NCBI RefSeq assembly: GCF_000600085.1
Contig: NZ_CP006821.1
Coordinates: 496,001-560,000, forward strand
DNA length: 64,000 bases
Direction: 5' to 3'
From: Helicobacter pylori oki112
GTDB taxonomy: Bacteria; Campylobacterota; Campylobacteria; Campylobacterales; Helicobacteraceae
Below, piece after piece: positions 27,320-36,689 of this stretch. The translations under genes and the position numbers were made by a program. The notes below the pieces were generated by a model. It was not told the origin of the DNA and ran no database searches. It saw nothing but the letters and a program-made list of their open reading frames with translations. How positions within the stretch are numbered: position 1 is the stretch's first letter; every line of letters begins with the position of its first letter.

Positions 27320-28063
27320 ATGAAGACAAGCGCTAAAGTATTATTGACTTTATTGATTGTAATATCATTAGGTAAGGGATTAATCAGTCTCATATCAGCT
27401 TGGCGTGGCAAAGATGATGCAATCCCCATTGAAACAAGACTCCATAAAAACAAACTGACAATCATTTCTAAAACAGACAACATAGAAATCCAAAACATTC
27501 AGTTTAATAGAGGGAATTGTTCTCACACTAGTAAGGATTTAAAAGATTTAGAAGACCTTGAAGAAGGAGTGCCTGAATTGTTCGAGGAACTTGATCGTGA
27601 TAAAGAGTCCATCGCTGACAATGAAAAAACGATCCAAGAGTATCAAAATGAAATTGCTAATTTTCAAAAATACTATAAAGATGTAAAAGATATTGACGAT
27701 TATTCGGCGTTAATCCATTGGCTCAATGAACATAAAGATTCTTATACTTGAGATAATGATCTTAATTTTGAATCCCTTAAAAAAAGCCTTTTAAGTTCTA
27801 TTGAACAATCAATTGAAGAATTGCAAAATAAGGTTAAAGAGCTTTTAGATGAGAACAAATCTGCTCTAGTCGAAATGAATGATATAAACGAACAACTCCC
27901 ACAAGTGCAAAAAAAACTCCAAGAACTCACAGACAAAAAAACCGCTATGTTTACGCTTAAATTTGGAGAATCTCTGATAATAGAATACGATTGCAAGAAT
28001 CTCATGGAGATTAAAATCCAAACCGATAAAGGTAGTAAGACTCTCCATTTTAAACTCCCATAA
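27320..28063 (+). pseudogene. Membrane-anchored coiled-coil protein gene split by an in-frame TGA
   Basis: From ATG 27320 the frame runs 143 codons to TGA at 27749-27751 and then continues in the same frame, open to TAA at 28063, for 247 codons in all. The N-terminus has one membrane or signal segment (VLLTLLIVISLGKGLISLI). Both halves are Lys/Glu-rich coiled coil (LEEGVPELFEELDRDKES; EELQNKVKELLDENK). The end is beta-rich (TLKFGESLIIEYDCKNL). A TGG-to-TGA change would explain the break. In this strain only a 143-residue truncated protein is made, unless the downstream half restarts at the TTG at 27821. Function unknown. Confidence 0.7.
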
Positions 28064-28139
28064 CCCAAAGAAGAGGATTATTAATTGGTTAGATCTTTGG
28101 TATTTTTAAATCAATCGGATTGGATTGACTCCTTGTTTT

Positions 28140-28167
28140 ATTTCTTTAACTTTTTAAAAAAAGAAAT
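28140..28167. terminator. AT-only hairpin between convergent genes
   Basis: ATTTCTTT and AAAGAAAT flank a loop of 12 bases in the gap between the split coiled-coil gene and the NYN-domain gene, followed by T runs on both strands. It could act as a weak two-way terminator. Confidence 0.3.
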
Positions 28168-28210
28168 TTTGGTTACTCTGTTTGCATCGTTACTAGAACT
28201 TTGTTGATTT

Positions 28211-28942
28211 TTAGTTTAAAGCCCAGTTGGTTTTAGTGAGATTTTCTCTGATGGAAAAAAGCTTGTCTTTGACTTCGTTACTGCTCAATTTCCTCACTTT
28301 ATCCGAATTGTATTTCAAATCCTGGCTAAGGAGAGACAATCGGTTAGACAAATCGGCAATATCCACTCTTAGCCCCTCATCTCTGGCTAATTTGAGCGCG
28401 GGGATTAAATCCGTATCTTTTGAAAAGATAAGAATCCTATCGGCTATTTTTTTAAAGGCTATTCTTTGAATGTCAAGACCCATGAGCATATCCACCTGCT
28501 TTTGTTCTAATAACGCCCTATAACTCCCATCAAACTCCACTCTTATTGCGTTTAACTTAGTCCTCCCCAACCTCAATTCCACTTGATCCAATGAAGCTAG
28601 ATCGTGTTGGAAATTTTCCACATCGCTATAAATCTTCTCCCATTTGGTCGCTTCACTGCTTTGTAAGATCTCTTCAATGTCGTTGCTTGTGAAGATTTTC
28701 ATTTCTGTTCCCGGATTTTTTTCATTTTGGAGAGTGTCATTCCTCTTATCCCATAACGCATGTTCAAAATCAAAGGGTGGGGTGGTATAAAAGTAAATAC
28801 GACTGATCTTCTCATCATCTAGTAAAAAAGCCCTGATAGTAACGATCACATCTAAAGCGATATTATAATTAACGCATTTTGTTTGTTTAATATCGCGCCT
28901 GAAATTCTCCCAATCCACTAGTATGATTGTGTTTGCTTTCAT
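28211..28942 (-). CDS. NYN-domain protein (LabA/PIN-like putative RNase)
   Basis: The 243-residue protein opens with TIILVDWENFRRDI (residues 5-18), the first acidic motif of the NYN/PIN-like nuclease domain. KQVDMLMGLDIQ near residue 155 and ILIFSKDTDLIPALKLARDEG near 170-192 are the other two acidic motifs. These Asp residues typically bind a metal for RNA cleavage. The last 40 residues are a helical tail. It is divergent from ruvC. The full set of motifs makes activity plausible; the substrate is unknown. Confidence 0.75.
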   Translation of the reverse strand: MKANTIILVDWENFRRDIKQTKCVNYNIALDVIVTIRAFLLDDEKISRIYFYTTPPFDFEHALWDKRNDTLQNEKNPGTEMKIFTSNDIEEILQSSEATKWEKIYSDVENFQHDLASLDQVELRLGRTKLNAIRVEFDGSYRALLEQKQVDMLMGLDIQRIAFKKIADRILIFSKDTDLIPALKLARDEGLRVDIADLSNRLSLLSQDLKYNSDKVRKLSSNEVKDKLFSIRENLTKTNWALN

Positions 28943-29075
28943 TTATTATTGCTCCCTTATTTATAGGCTAATTTTTTTAAAGTTCTTAATGCAATCTTGT
29001 ATTTTGCGCTAACAAGAAACATGGATATAATAATAGCGTTTTTTAAACCTTGCGATAAATAAACAGGAATGGTTG

Positions 29076-29558
29076 ATGCGTATTTTAGGAATAGATCCGG
29101 GCAGTAGGAAATGCGGGTATGCTATCATCTCTCACACTTCTAACAAGCTTTCTTTAATCACGGCCGGGTTCATTAACATCACCACGACACGCTTGCAAGA
29201 ACAGATTTTAGATTTGATAGAAGCTTTAGATTGCTTATTGGATCGTTACGAAGTCCATGAAGTAGCGATTGAAGATATTTTCTTTGGGTATAACCCTAAA
29301 AGCGTGATCAAGCTCGCGCAATTCAGGGGAGCGTTGTCCTTAAAGATTTTAGAAAGGATCGGTAATTTTAGCGAATACACGCCCTTACAAGTCAAAAAAG
29401 CCCTAACCGGTAACGGGAAAGCCGCTAAAGAGCAAGTAGCCTTTATGGTCAAACGCTTGCTTAACATCACAAGCGAAATCAAGCCTTTGGATATTAGCGA
29501 TGCGATAGCCGTTGCTATCACGCATGCGCAACGCACGCATGCGCAATGCAACGATTAA
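29076..29558 (+). CDS. ruvC: Holliday junction resolvase RuvC
   Basis: The ATG at 29076 follows AGGAA by about 7 bases. The 160-residue endonuclease shows [15 protein letters not shown] with the first catalytic Asp, [13 protein letters not shown] with the catalytic Glu, and [13 protein letters not shown] with the final Asp pair. It cuts four-way junctions with RuvAB during recombination repair, important in this naturally transformable species. The last codons contain a 15-bp tandem duplication (29520-29549). HP0877 ortholog, convergent with frpB1. Confidence 0.93.
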   Translation: MRILGIDPGSRKCGYAIISHTSNKLSLITAGFINITTTRLQEQILDLIEALDCLLDRYEVHEVAIEDIFFGYNPKSVIKLAQFRGALSLKILERIGNFSEYTPLQVKKALTGNGKAAKEQVAFMVKRLLNITSEIKPLDISDAIAVAITHAQRTHAQCND

Positions 29559-29569
29559 AACCCCACTAA

Positions 29570-31945
29570 CTACCATTTGTAAGCCACTTCAAAACGCGCG
29601 TTAAACCCGGGCTCTGCGATCGCTCTTTTAATAGCGTCAGTGCCTGGCATATCCGGGCTCATGACATAAGGGCTTGTTTGATCCACATAGAATTTGTTGA
29701 AAACATTATTAAACACGGCTGAAAGCAACAAACCTTTCCAGTGGCTTTTGGTTTTAGGACTCCAATTGATATAAAAATTACTCACGCCATAGCCCGGTTT
29801 ATGCATATGCACTAACCCTAATTGGGATCCGCATTTGGCTAAATCGGTAGGGGTTTTGGGTTTTTCAGCCGTCCCGTAATCAGGCAAGTAAATATCAAAC
29901 CCGCAATAATCTAAACCGGTAACAAAGCGGCTAAGCCAAGCAAGATTGATCCCTGTTTTTGGAATGGTGTAATCCAATTTGATGATAAAAACATTACCGG
30001 TGCTTGCGGCAAGCTCATAGCTATCCGCCATTAAATACCCCCTGGTGGTGGGCCAAGTGCGCGAGATCCCTACATTCAAACTCACGCCCTTGTATCTAAA
30101 AGTCCCACCCACTTCATAGCCATAAATCCTAATCGCTTGATTTAAATTGGTTACAATCAAACTTTGTGCGTATTGTGAGATGAAATTATCCAAAGCTTGA
30201 TAAAACGCCGCAGCCCTCCCGCTAAAATACTGGCTTGAATAATCAATATTAAATTCAGCGTTAGAGCCCACTTCAGGCTTGATATTTTTAGCGTATCGCA
30301 AATCGTTTTGGCGCATATACACGCCATCTCCTGGCATAACCCCCCTTGTAACTTGAGAATAAGTGATTTTTAAAGATAAAGGCTCAATGGGGCTTAGCAC
30401 AAGAGCTGCGCTAGGGCTAAAGCCTTGAGTGTAGCGGTGGTTCCAGTCTTTATCATAAAGCGTGTAAGCGTCCCACCTTACCCCAGCTCCAAAAGTGATG
30501 ATTTTATGAGGCGAGTAATTCGCTTGCACATAGCCTCCATAAATATTCCCGTTCGCTTTCCCTCTTTGGCACAAGGTAGGGTCATTGGGGTTATTATCCA
30601 CAAGAGAGCAAGCGATTTGTTTTTGCCCTTTATCATCAGTATAAACTTGATTAGGCCTGTATAATTCTGATTTAGGGATGCGAGCGTCAAAAACGCTTAA
30701 ATTTTGGTAATTGAATCCGTATTCAAAAAGGCTGTCTGTGGCTTCATCAATCACATGCGCAACTTTAAGGTTTAAGCCGGTGTTGTTTAAAAACAAATCC
30801 CTAGGCTGTGAGCTTGGCTTATCCACATCTGAAAAGCTTGGGGTGCAATAAGCGCCTTCCACGCATGGGTAATTTTCTTTTTCCCAAGTGGTCGCTTGAG
30901 AAGTGGGGAATCTAGCATAAACGCCATTAGGATCAAATAGGGGATCAAACTGAGCGTTTCTAATGCTTGTATAAAGGGTAAAATCTAATCGTGGGTCGCC
31001 AAAAGAATTTCCCGCTTCCCTTTTGTATTGTAAGGAAAGATTGTTGGCGGTATTGACGGAGTGATACAAGTATCTTGTGAAACTATCCAACACATTAGGA
31101 CACCCTTGAGAACTATCAGGGCTAAAAGGGGCTTCACAAGGATAGGCTAACCCTATAGCGTTACTCCTTAAAGGGCGTGTAGCGTTATCTCGTGTCATGT
31201 TCCAGCTGAAAGTGAGCGTGTCTCTGTCGCTCAAATAGCCATTCATTTTAACTAAAGCGTTGTTTTGCTCGCTGGGAGTTCCTGGCTCTTTATCGGCTTG
31301 TGTGGGTTTGAAAAGGTTTTTTGTCGCTGTAGCGCCGCTTCTATAATAGAAGATGTTTTGGTGCGTGTAGTAAGCGATAATATCAAAATGCGCGCTTTTG
31401 TAAGCCGATCTAAAAGTCTCTCGATCGCCAAAATTGGTATAAAAACTCACCGCCCCGCTAGCTGCATAATTTTTCCCCCTAGGGATAAAATCAGCCGCTC
31501 CTTTAGTCTCCATTTTAATCACTCCTGCAATCGCTCCTGGCCCCGCGCTCGCATTAGCCGCGCCTTTGGTAACTTCCACGCTTTTGAGCATGCCAGGGTC
31601 AATCACGGTGTTGCCTTGGTGGTGGTAGATATTGCCATTTTGTGCAGCCCCATCCACCGTAACCCTTAAAAGCCTGTCTTCAATGCCTCTCACATAGATT
31701 TTCTGCCCCATCACGCTCCCTCCGCCCACATTCACATCAGGGTTAGTCCTAAACAAGTCCTTGACTTCATTGCTTTGGCGTTGATCCAATTCTTTAGAAG
31801 TTACTTTAAACTCATTGTTGTAAGTGAAAATCCTTTTAGCTTGGGTGGTAACCTTATTTAAAGTGCGCTCCTCGCTATAGCAAGTCTCAGCGAGTAGGGG
31901 GAAACATAAAGCGTATCTAAGCTTTGGGTATGATCTTAAAAACAT
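29570..31945 (-). CDS. frpB1: TonB-dependent iron/heme receptor FrpB1
   Basis: The 791-residue protein is a TonB-dependent outer-membrane receptor. The plug is at about residues 30-160, with KDLFRTNPDVNVGGGSVMGQ, IYVRGIEDRLLRVTVDGA and KSVEVTKGAANASAG, followed by the 22-strand barrel ending in NARFEVAYKW with C-terminal tryptophan. H. pylori FrpB1 (HP0876) is iron-repressed and implicated in heme or hemoglobin use. Start is at AAGGAG-spaced ATG 31945. Its leader holds a 16-base T tract and the promoter a Fur box. It is divergent from katA. Confidence 0.9.
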   Translation of the reverse strand: MFLRSYPKLRYALCFPLLAETCYSEERTLNKVTTQAKRIFTYNNEFKVTSKELDQRQSNEVKDLFRTNPDVNVGGGSVMGQKIYVRGIEDRLLRVTVDGAAQNGNIYHHQGNTVIDPGMLKSVEVTKGAANASAGPGAIAGVIKMETKGAADFIPRGKNYAASGAVSFYTNFGDRETFRSAYKSAHFDIIAYYTHQNIFYYRSGATATKNLFKPTQADKEPGTPSEQNNALVKMNGYLSDRDTLTFSWNMTRDNATRPLRSNAIGLAYPCEAPFSPDSSQGCPNVLDSFTRYLYHSVNTANNLSLQYKREAGNSFGDPRLDFTLYTSIRNAQFDPLFDPNGVYARFPTSQATTWEKENYPCVEGAYCTPSFSDVDKPSSQPRDLFLNNTGLNLKVAHVIDEATDSLFEYGFNYQNLSVFDARIPKSELYRPNQVYTDDKGQKQIACSLVDNNPNDPTLCQRGKANGNIYGGYVQANYSPHKIITFGAGVRWDAYTLYDKDWNHRYTQGFSPSAALVLSPIEPLSLKITYSQVTRGVMPGDGVYMRQNDLRYAKNIKPEVGSNAEFNIDYSSQYFSGRAAAFYQALDNFISQYAQSLIVTNLNQAIRIYGYEVGGTFRYKGVSLNVGISRTWPTTRGYLMADSYELAASTGNVFIIKLDYTIPKTGINLAWLSRFVTGLDYCGFDIYLPDYGTAEKPKTPTDLAKCGSQLGLVHMHKPGYGVSNFYINWSPKTKSHWKGLLLSAVFNNVFNKFYVDQTSPYVMSPDMPGTDAIKRAIAEPGFNARFEVAYKW

Positions 31946-31986
31946 CCAACAACTCTCCTTAATCTAAAAATTCAAAAATAAAAATC

Positions 31987-32002
31987 AAAAAAAAAAAAAA
32001 AA
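31987..32002 (-). repeat. Homopolymer of 16 T in the frpB1 leader
   Basis: Sixteen consecutive A on the plus strand (T in the frpB1 sense) lie 42-57 bases before the frpB1 start. Tracts this long are prone to slippage in H. pylori and can tune promoter or leader function. Confidence 0.8.
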
Positions 32003-32035
32003 CAAAATCCGTCAATGCATTGAGATAGAATAGTA

Positions 32036-32050
32036 TGATAATTATTATTA
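32036..32050. promoter_or_regulatory. Fur box, 14 of 15 to consensus
   Basis: TGATAATTATTATTA differs at one position from the H. pylori iron-bound Fur consensus TAATAATnATTATTA. It overlaps where the -35 region of frpB1 is expected (a TATTCT -10 lies at 32032-32027 on the minus strand). This fits iron repression of frpB1 and may also influence katA on the other side. Confidence 0.75.
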
Positions 32051-32268
32051 AAACCAGATTAAAAATAAAATTTTGTTTTTAATCTTTCTTATTTTCATTA
32101 ATTGTTACAAATAGAAATACTTAAGGGGGTTTTTCATTCTTAAAAAAAAGGATTTTTTAAGGAAATTGAATCTTGTTAATCTTTGCATAACAAATTATGT
32201 AATAATAACCACAAGTAATCGGCTTAGTGTTAGATTACGAAGATTTAAAATCAAATAAAGGAAAAAAG

Positions 32269-33795
32269 ATGGTTAATAAAGATGTGAAACAAACCACTGC
32301 TTTTGGCGCTCCCGTTTGGGATGACAACAATGTGATTACGGCTGGCCCTAGAGGTCCTGTTTTATTACAAAGCACTTGGTTTTTGGAAAAGTTAGCGGCG
32401 TTTGACAGAGAAAGGATCCCTGAAAGGGTGGTGCATGCTAAAGGAAGCGGAGCTTATGGCACTTTCACCGTGACTAAAGACATCACTAAATACACTAAAG
32501 CGAAAATTTTCTCTAAAGTGGGCAAAAAAACCGAATGCTTTTTCAGATTTTCTACTGTGGCAGGGGAAAGAGGCGCTGCGGATGCGGTGAGAGACCCTAG
32601 AGGTTTTGCGATGAAGTATTACACTGAAGAAGGTAACTGGGATTTAGTAGGGAACAATACGCCTGTTTTCTTTATCCGTGATGCGATCAAATTCCCTGAT
32701 TTCATCCACACTCAAAAACGAGATCCTCAAACCAATTTGCCTAACCCCGACATGGTGTGGGATTTTTGGAGTAATGTTCCTGAAAGTTTGTATCAAGTAA
32801 CATGGGTTATGAGCGATAGGGGTATTCCTAAATCTTTCCGCCACATGGATGGTTTTGGCAGCCACACTTTCAGCCTTATCAACGCTAAAGGCGAACGCTT
32901 TTGGGTGAAATTCCACTTTGAAACCATGCAAGGCGTTAAGCACTTGACTAATGAAGAAGCCGCAGAAATCAGAAAGCATGATCCTGATTCCAATCAAAGG
33001 GATTTATTCAATGCGATCGCTAGAGGGGATTTCCCAAAATGGAAATTGAGCATTCAAGTGATGCCAGAAGAAGATGCTAAAAAGTATCGATTCCATCCGT
33101 TTGATGTGACTAAAATTTGGTATCTCAAAGATTATCCATTGATGGAAGTGGGCATTGTAGAGTTGAATAAAAATCCTGAGAACTATTTCGCAGAAGTGGA
33201 GCAAGCAGCATTCACACCGGCTAATGTCGTTCCTGGAATTGGCTATAGCCCTGATAGGATGTTACAAGGGCGCTTGTTCTCTTATGGGGACACACACCGC
33301 TACCGCTTAGGCGTTAATTACGCTCAAATACCGGTCAATAAACCAAGATGCCCGTTCCACTCTTCTAGCAGAGATGGTTACATGCAAAATGGGTATTATG
33401 GTGCCTTACAAAACTATACGCCTAGCTCATTGCCTGGCTATAAAGAAGATAAAAGTGCAAGGGATCCTAAGTTCAACTTAGCTCATATTGAGAAAGAGTT
33501 TGAAGTGTGGAATTGGGATTACAGAGCTGATGATAGCGATTACTACACCCAACCAGGTGATTACTACCGCTCATTGCCAGCTGATGAAAAAGAAAGGTTG
33601 TATGACACTATTGGAGAGTCTTTAGCTCATGTTACCCATAAGGAAATTGTGGATAAACAATTGGAGCATTTCAAGAAAGCTGACCCCAAATACGCTGAGG
33701 GAGTTAAAAAAGCTCTTGAAAAACACCAAAAAATGATGAAAGACATGCATGACATGCATGGAAAAGACATGCACCACATGAAAAAGAAAAAGTAA
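32269..33795 (+). CDS. katA: Catalase KatA
   Basis: The ATG at 32269 is set by AAAGGA 7 bases upstream. The 508-residue small-subunit heme catalase destroys hydrogen peroxide. [13 protein letters not shown] holds the distal histidine (H56), [11 protein letters not shown] the nearby Asn region, and [14 protein letters not shown] the proximal tyrosine (about Y339). The C-terminus is an unusual Met/His/Lys tail with repeated DMH units, three residues longer than I remember for 26695. KatA is abundant in cytosol and periplasm, and kapA follows. HP0875 ortholog. Confidence 0.95.
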   Translation: MVNKDVKQTTAFGAPVWDDNNVITAGPRGPVLLQSTWFLEKLAAFDRERIPERVVHAKGSGAYGTFTVTKDITKYTKAKIFSKVGKKTECFFRFSTVAGERGAADAVRDPRGFAMKYYTEEGNWDLVGNNTPVFFIRDAIKFPDFIHTQKRDPQTNLPNPDMVWDFWSNVPESLYQVTWVMSDRGIPKSFRHMDGFGSHTFSLINAKGERFWVKFHFETMQGVKHLTNEEAAEIRKHDPDSNQRDLFNAIARGDFPKWKLSIQVMPEEDAKKYRFHPFDVTKIWYLKDYPLMEVGIVELNKNPENYFAEVEQAAFTPANVVPGIGYSPDRMLQGRLFSYGDTHRYRLGVNYAQIPVNKPRCPFHSSSRDGYMQNGYYGALQNYTPSSLPGYKEDKSARDPKFNLAHIEKEFEVWNWDYRADDSDYYTQPGDYYRSLPADEKERLYDTIGESLAHVTHKEIVDKQLEHFKKADPKYAEGVKKALEKHQKMMKDMHDMHGKDMHHMKKKK

Positions 33796-33807
33796 CCCTT
33801 TTCTTTG

Positions 33808-33831
33808 AGCGTTCTTATTTTTAGGAATGCT
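33808..33831 (+). terminator. Candidate terminator after katA
   Basis: AGCGTTCTT and AGGAATGCT form a nine-pair stem with G-U pairs around a T-rich loop, followed by TTGTCTTT, 13 bases after the katA stop. Confidence 0.35.
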
Positions 33832-33944
33832 TTGTCTTTCAAAATTTAGGTTTTTGGATACTTATCAACCCTTTAGGGTTGGTGGTGTGTCCTACTTTTT
33901 CATTCATTCAACGGATTTAAAAATTACAATAAAGAGTTATAGTT

Positions 33945-34820
33945 ATGAAACGAAGGGATTTTATTAAAACGACGGCTTTAGGCGCTACAGGTGCTGTTTT
34001 AGGAGCGCAGATTTTGCAGGCAGAAGAAAGCAAAGGGAGTGTTGCAAAATATAAAATAGAAGCTCAATACAGCATTGATTTTGATTCTGCAGAACACACT
34101 TCACTTTTCATTCCCATGCCGAGTGTTGTAGCGAGCAATGTGCATTTACAAGGCAATCATGCCAGTTATAAGAGCATGCTTGCTTTTGGCGTGCCTTATT
34201 TGCAAGTGGATTTTTCAAGAAGCGCTCAAAAAAAGCAAGCCCATTTGTCTTATGAGATCGCTAGCTATCAATTGAACGAGCGTTTGTTTGAAACGAGCGA
34301 TTTTGTAGCAATGGGGCGTTATGAAAGAGATGATGCGAGCGTGGCTAACATTGCCAACCAGCTCAAGGGAACAACCCCTAAAGAAAGCGTTCGTAATTTT
34401 TATGCGTTCATCAAGCATGAGATGCCTAAAAGACAGAAGGCTTTAGAGGGTAAAGAAAATTTGCCTAAACGCGAGAGTTTGCCTTGGTTTGCAACCATTT
34501 CCAAAGAGAGCATGTTTGTGTCCTTATGCCATGCGTGTGGGATTAAAAGCGCTGAAGTGCAAGGCTTGAAATTGGCTCAAAACAGCGTGGTGAAGAACGC
34601 TTCTAGGGTAGAAGTGTATTTGAAGGATTCGTTTTTAGCGTTTGATTTTCAAAATAATCACAAGGAAGTTTTTATCCCGTTGAATCGCCATAAAGACATG
34701 CAGTTAGATTCTGCCTTATTGGCGACTTTTGGCGATGCCTTTGCCCTTGTAGATGGTAGGGATTTAGGCAATTACGAGAGCAAACTTTTTGAAAAAAGAG
34801 TGTCCTATACAATTGTCTAA
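33945..34820 (+). CDS. kapA: KatA-associated protein KapA, Tat substrate
   Basis: The 291-residue protein opens with a twin-arginine signal (MKRRDFIKTTALGATGAVLG, then ILQAEE), sending a folded protein to the periplasm by the Tat route. The body includes a transglutaminase-like stretch (SLCHACGIKSAEVQG) with a cysteine, but the full catalytic triad is not evident. KapA (HP0874) interacts with KatA and supports peroxide resistance, consistent with its place 149 bases after katA. Biochemical activity beyond this is unknown. Confidence 0.85.
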   Translation: MKRRDFIKTTALGATGAVLGAQILQAEESKGSVAKYKIEAQYSIDFDSAEHTSLFIPMPSVVASNVHLQGNHASYKSMLAFGVPYLQVDFSRSAQKKQAHLSYEIASYQLNERLFETSDFVAMGRYERDDASVANIANQLKGTTPKESVRNFYAFIKHEMPKRQKALEGKENLPKRESLPWFATISKESMFVSLCHACGIKSAEVQGLKLAQNSVVKNASRVEVYLKDSFLAFDFQNNHKEVFIPLNRHKDMQLDSALLATFGDAFALVDGRDLGNYESKLFEKRVSYTIV

Positions 34821-34904
34821 GGGCATGAAATTTAGAAATATTCCTTGATAGTGAGCTTTCCTTTTTAGGGAGAGTTTGCAAAAAGGGTTTAGAGGGTTAT
34901 CTTT

Positions 34905-35120
34905 ATGCGAGAATTTTTTAAGAAACTTGGCACAGAATACGCTTCTAAGCTGTTTTTGGTTTATTGGCTTAGGTGGATGTTGAGTGCGTTGGTGATGTTG
35001 CCTTTTATGGAGATTTTCTATTATTTCAATTTTCCGTTGTGGCTCAATCTTTTCTTGGGGCAAACCATTGGAGCGGTGATTTTTTTCAAGCTGGATAAGT
35101 TGATTTTTTCTAAAAAGTAG
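34905..35120 (+). CDS. Small inner-membrane protein, 71 aa
   Basis: The short product has two hydrophobic segments (about 17-38 and 44-62, WLNLFLGQTIGAVIFF) and basic ends (KLDKLIFSKK). No domain is recognised. It is preceded by GAGGG and lies after kapA with a convergent phnA downstream. HP0873 by position. Its conserved place and membrane profile support a real gene. Confidence 0.6.
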   Translation: MREFFKKLGTEYASKLFLVYWLRWMLSALVMLPFMEIFYYFNFPLWLNLFLGQTIGAVIFFKLDKLIFSKK

Positions 35121-35128
35121 CTGTTATA

Positions 35129-35142
35129 GGACTAAAAAGTCC
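35129..35142. terminator. Hairpin between convergent genes
   Basis: GGACT-AAAA-AGTCC lies 9 bases after the small membrane protein gene and 17 bases before the phnA stop; AT-rich sequence follows on both sides. Weak candidate two-way terminator. Confidence 0.35.
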
Positions 35143-35158
35143 TTAAGCTTTCTTATTT

Positions 35159-35488
35159 TTAAGCTTTTTTGAGGAATTCAGATTTTAAAGACAAACTCTG
35201 CCCTTCTATTTTACAATCCACATTGTGATCGCCATTGACGAGCTTGATATTTTTGATTTTGGTGCCTTTTTTAAGCACTAAAGATGAGCCTTTAACCTTT
35301 AAATCCTTAATGAGAATGGCTGAGTCCCCATTTTGTAAAAGATTATTGTGGCAATCTTTAACGATCAATTCTTCATCATTAGCTTCATTTTCATCCCATT
35401 CATGCAAACAGCTAGAGCAAACCAGTTGCGTGCCGTCATGATAGGTGTAGGCGTCGTTGCATTTAGGGCATGGGGGTAAATCTTGCAC
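35159..35488 (-). CDS. phnA: PhnA-family zinc-ribbon protein
   Basis: The 109-residue protein starts at GTG 35488 with AAGGA upstream. It has an N-terminal zinc ribbon ([10 protein letters not shown] ... CSSCLHEW, two CxxC pairs) and the PhnA C-terminal beta domain ([26 protein letters not shown], then [14 protein letters not shown]). The family was named from the E. coli phosphonate region, but its role is unclear and there are no phosphonate genes here. HP0872 ortholog. TATACT at 35518-35513 is a likely -10. Confidence 0.85.
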   Translation of the reverse strand: MQDLPPCPKCNDAYTYHDGTQLVCSSCLHEWDENEANDEELIVKDCHNNLLQNGDSAILIKDLKVKGSSLVLKKGTKIKNIKLVNGDHNVDCKIEGQSLSLKSEFLKKA

Positions 35489-35807
35489 GATAGTTGTCCT
35501 TATTGTGGTATCAGTATAATGATATTACCTAAATCAAGGTTATAAAACGCTTTATTGTGATAAGTATCAACCCCATAAGATCGCTTGATGAAAAATTATC
35601 ACCTGCTTAGTGCAAGCTATTTAATATTTTAAAAAATTCTTTTAGCATTTTTTAATGCCATCAATTTAAATTTTTTAGGTTACTAAATGTTACTAATAAG
35701 TTAAAATTCGTTAAAATAATCATAATAATTAAAGCTTTTAACCACTATTGTAGAAAAATAACAAGAGGGTTTGTAAAAACTCTCATTAAAAACAAGGAGC
35801 AAAAAAG
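35489..35807. other. AT-rich divergent promoter region (phnA/cdh)
   Basis: These 319 bases hold the phnA -10 (TATACT, minus, 35518-35513). Toward cdh there are paired direct repeats, GTTACTAA twice and GTTAAAAT twice, ending in an AATAATCATAATAATT stretch, which may bind a regulator. No gene or RNA is recognised. Confidence 0.5.
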
Positions 35808-36542
35808 ATGAAAAAAGCGGGCTTTCTTTTTTTAGCGATGATAACTATCGTTGTTATGAGTTTAAACGCTAAAGATCCGAACGTGTTGCGTAAGATTGTT
35901 TTTGAGAAATGTTTGCCTAATTATGAGAAAAATCAGAATCCTTCGCCATGCATAGAAGTCAAACCCGATGCCGGTTATGTGGTTTTAAAAGATATTAACG
36001 GCCCGTTGCAGTATTTGTTGATGCCAACAACTCACATTAGCGGTATTGAAAGCCCTTTGTTGCTTGATCTTTCAACGCCTAACTTTTTTTATTTATCCTG
36101 GCAAGCACGGGATTTTATGAGTAAAAAATACGGCAAACCCATTCCTGATAGCGCGATCTCTTTGACGATTAACTCTCATAAGGGGCGATCGCAAAACCAT
36201 TTCCATATCCATATCTCTTGCATTAGCCTTGAAGCGCGTAAACAGCTGGATAATAATCTAAAAAAAATCAACAGCCGTTGGTCGCCATTATCAGGTGGCT
36301 TGAACGGGCATAAATATTTGGCGCGTCGGGTAACAGAAAGCGAATTGGCACAAAAAAGCCCCTTTATCATGCTTGCCAAAGAAATGCCTAACGCGCGCAA
36401 ACGCATGGGAGACTATGGCTTGGCGGTGGTGCAACAAAGCGATAACTCCTTTGTCTTGTTAGCGACACGATTTAACCCATTAACTTCCAATCGCGCTTCA
36501 GCCGAAGAGATTCAAGATCATGAATGCGCGATTTTGCGTTAA
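35808..36542 (+). CDS. cdh: CDP-diacylglycerol pyrophosphatase
   Basis: The 244-residue protein has an N-terminal signal or anchor ([18 protein letters not shown]) and the HIT-like catalytic block [12 protein letters not shown] (about 125-136) with the HxHxH histidines. It hydrolyses CDP-diacylglycerol to phosphatidate and CMP, a salvage or control step in phospholipid synthesis at the inner membrane. The length and the [12 protein letters not shown] block fit the Cdh family. HP0871 ortholog. Confidence 0.87.
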   Translation: MKKAGFLFLAMITIVVMSLNAKDPNVLRKIVFEKCLPNYEKNQNPSPCIEVKPDAGYVVLKDINGPLQYLLMPTTHISGIESPLLLDLSTPNFFYLSWQARDFMSKKYGKPIPDSAISLTINSHKGRSQNHFHIHISCISLEARKQLDNNLKKINSRWSPLSGGLNGHKYLARRVTESELAQKSPFIMLAKEMPNARKRMGDYGLAVVQQSDNSFVLLATRFNPLTSNRASAEEIQDHECAILR

Positions 36543-36689
36543 GGTAAGTTAGATTCTTAAGTTTGAGCGATAACTTTTAAAAAGCGTTATGGGGGTAGTG
36601 TTACAAAAACCCCTATCCCTTTGTGAATTTGACCGATCTTTTTGATTAACAAAACTTTAAAATCCGCAATCAATCATTCTAAAAAGCTA

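Larger units (their letters stand above)
31946..32268. promoter_or_regulatory. Shared frpB1/katA control region
   Basis: This 323-base divergent region contains the frpB1 leader with its T16 tract, a Fur box at 32036-32050, and toward katA a TAATAAT element near 32200 that can serve as -10, with AAAGGA as katA ribosome site. It has no reading frame of its own. Confidence 0.65.
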
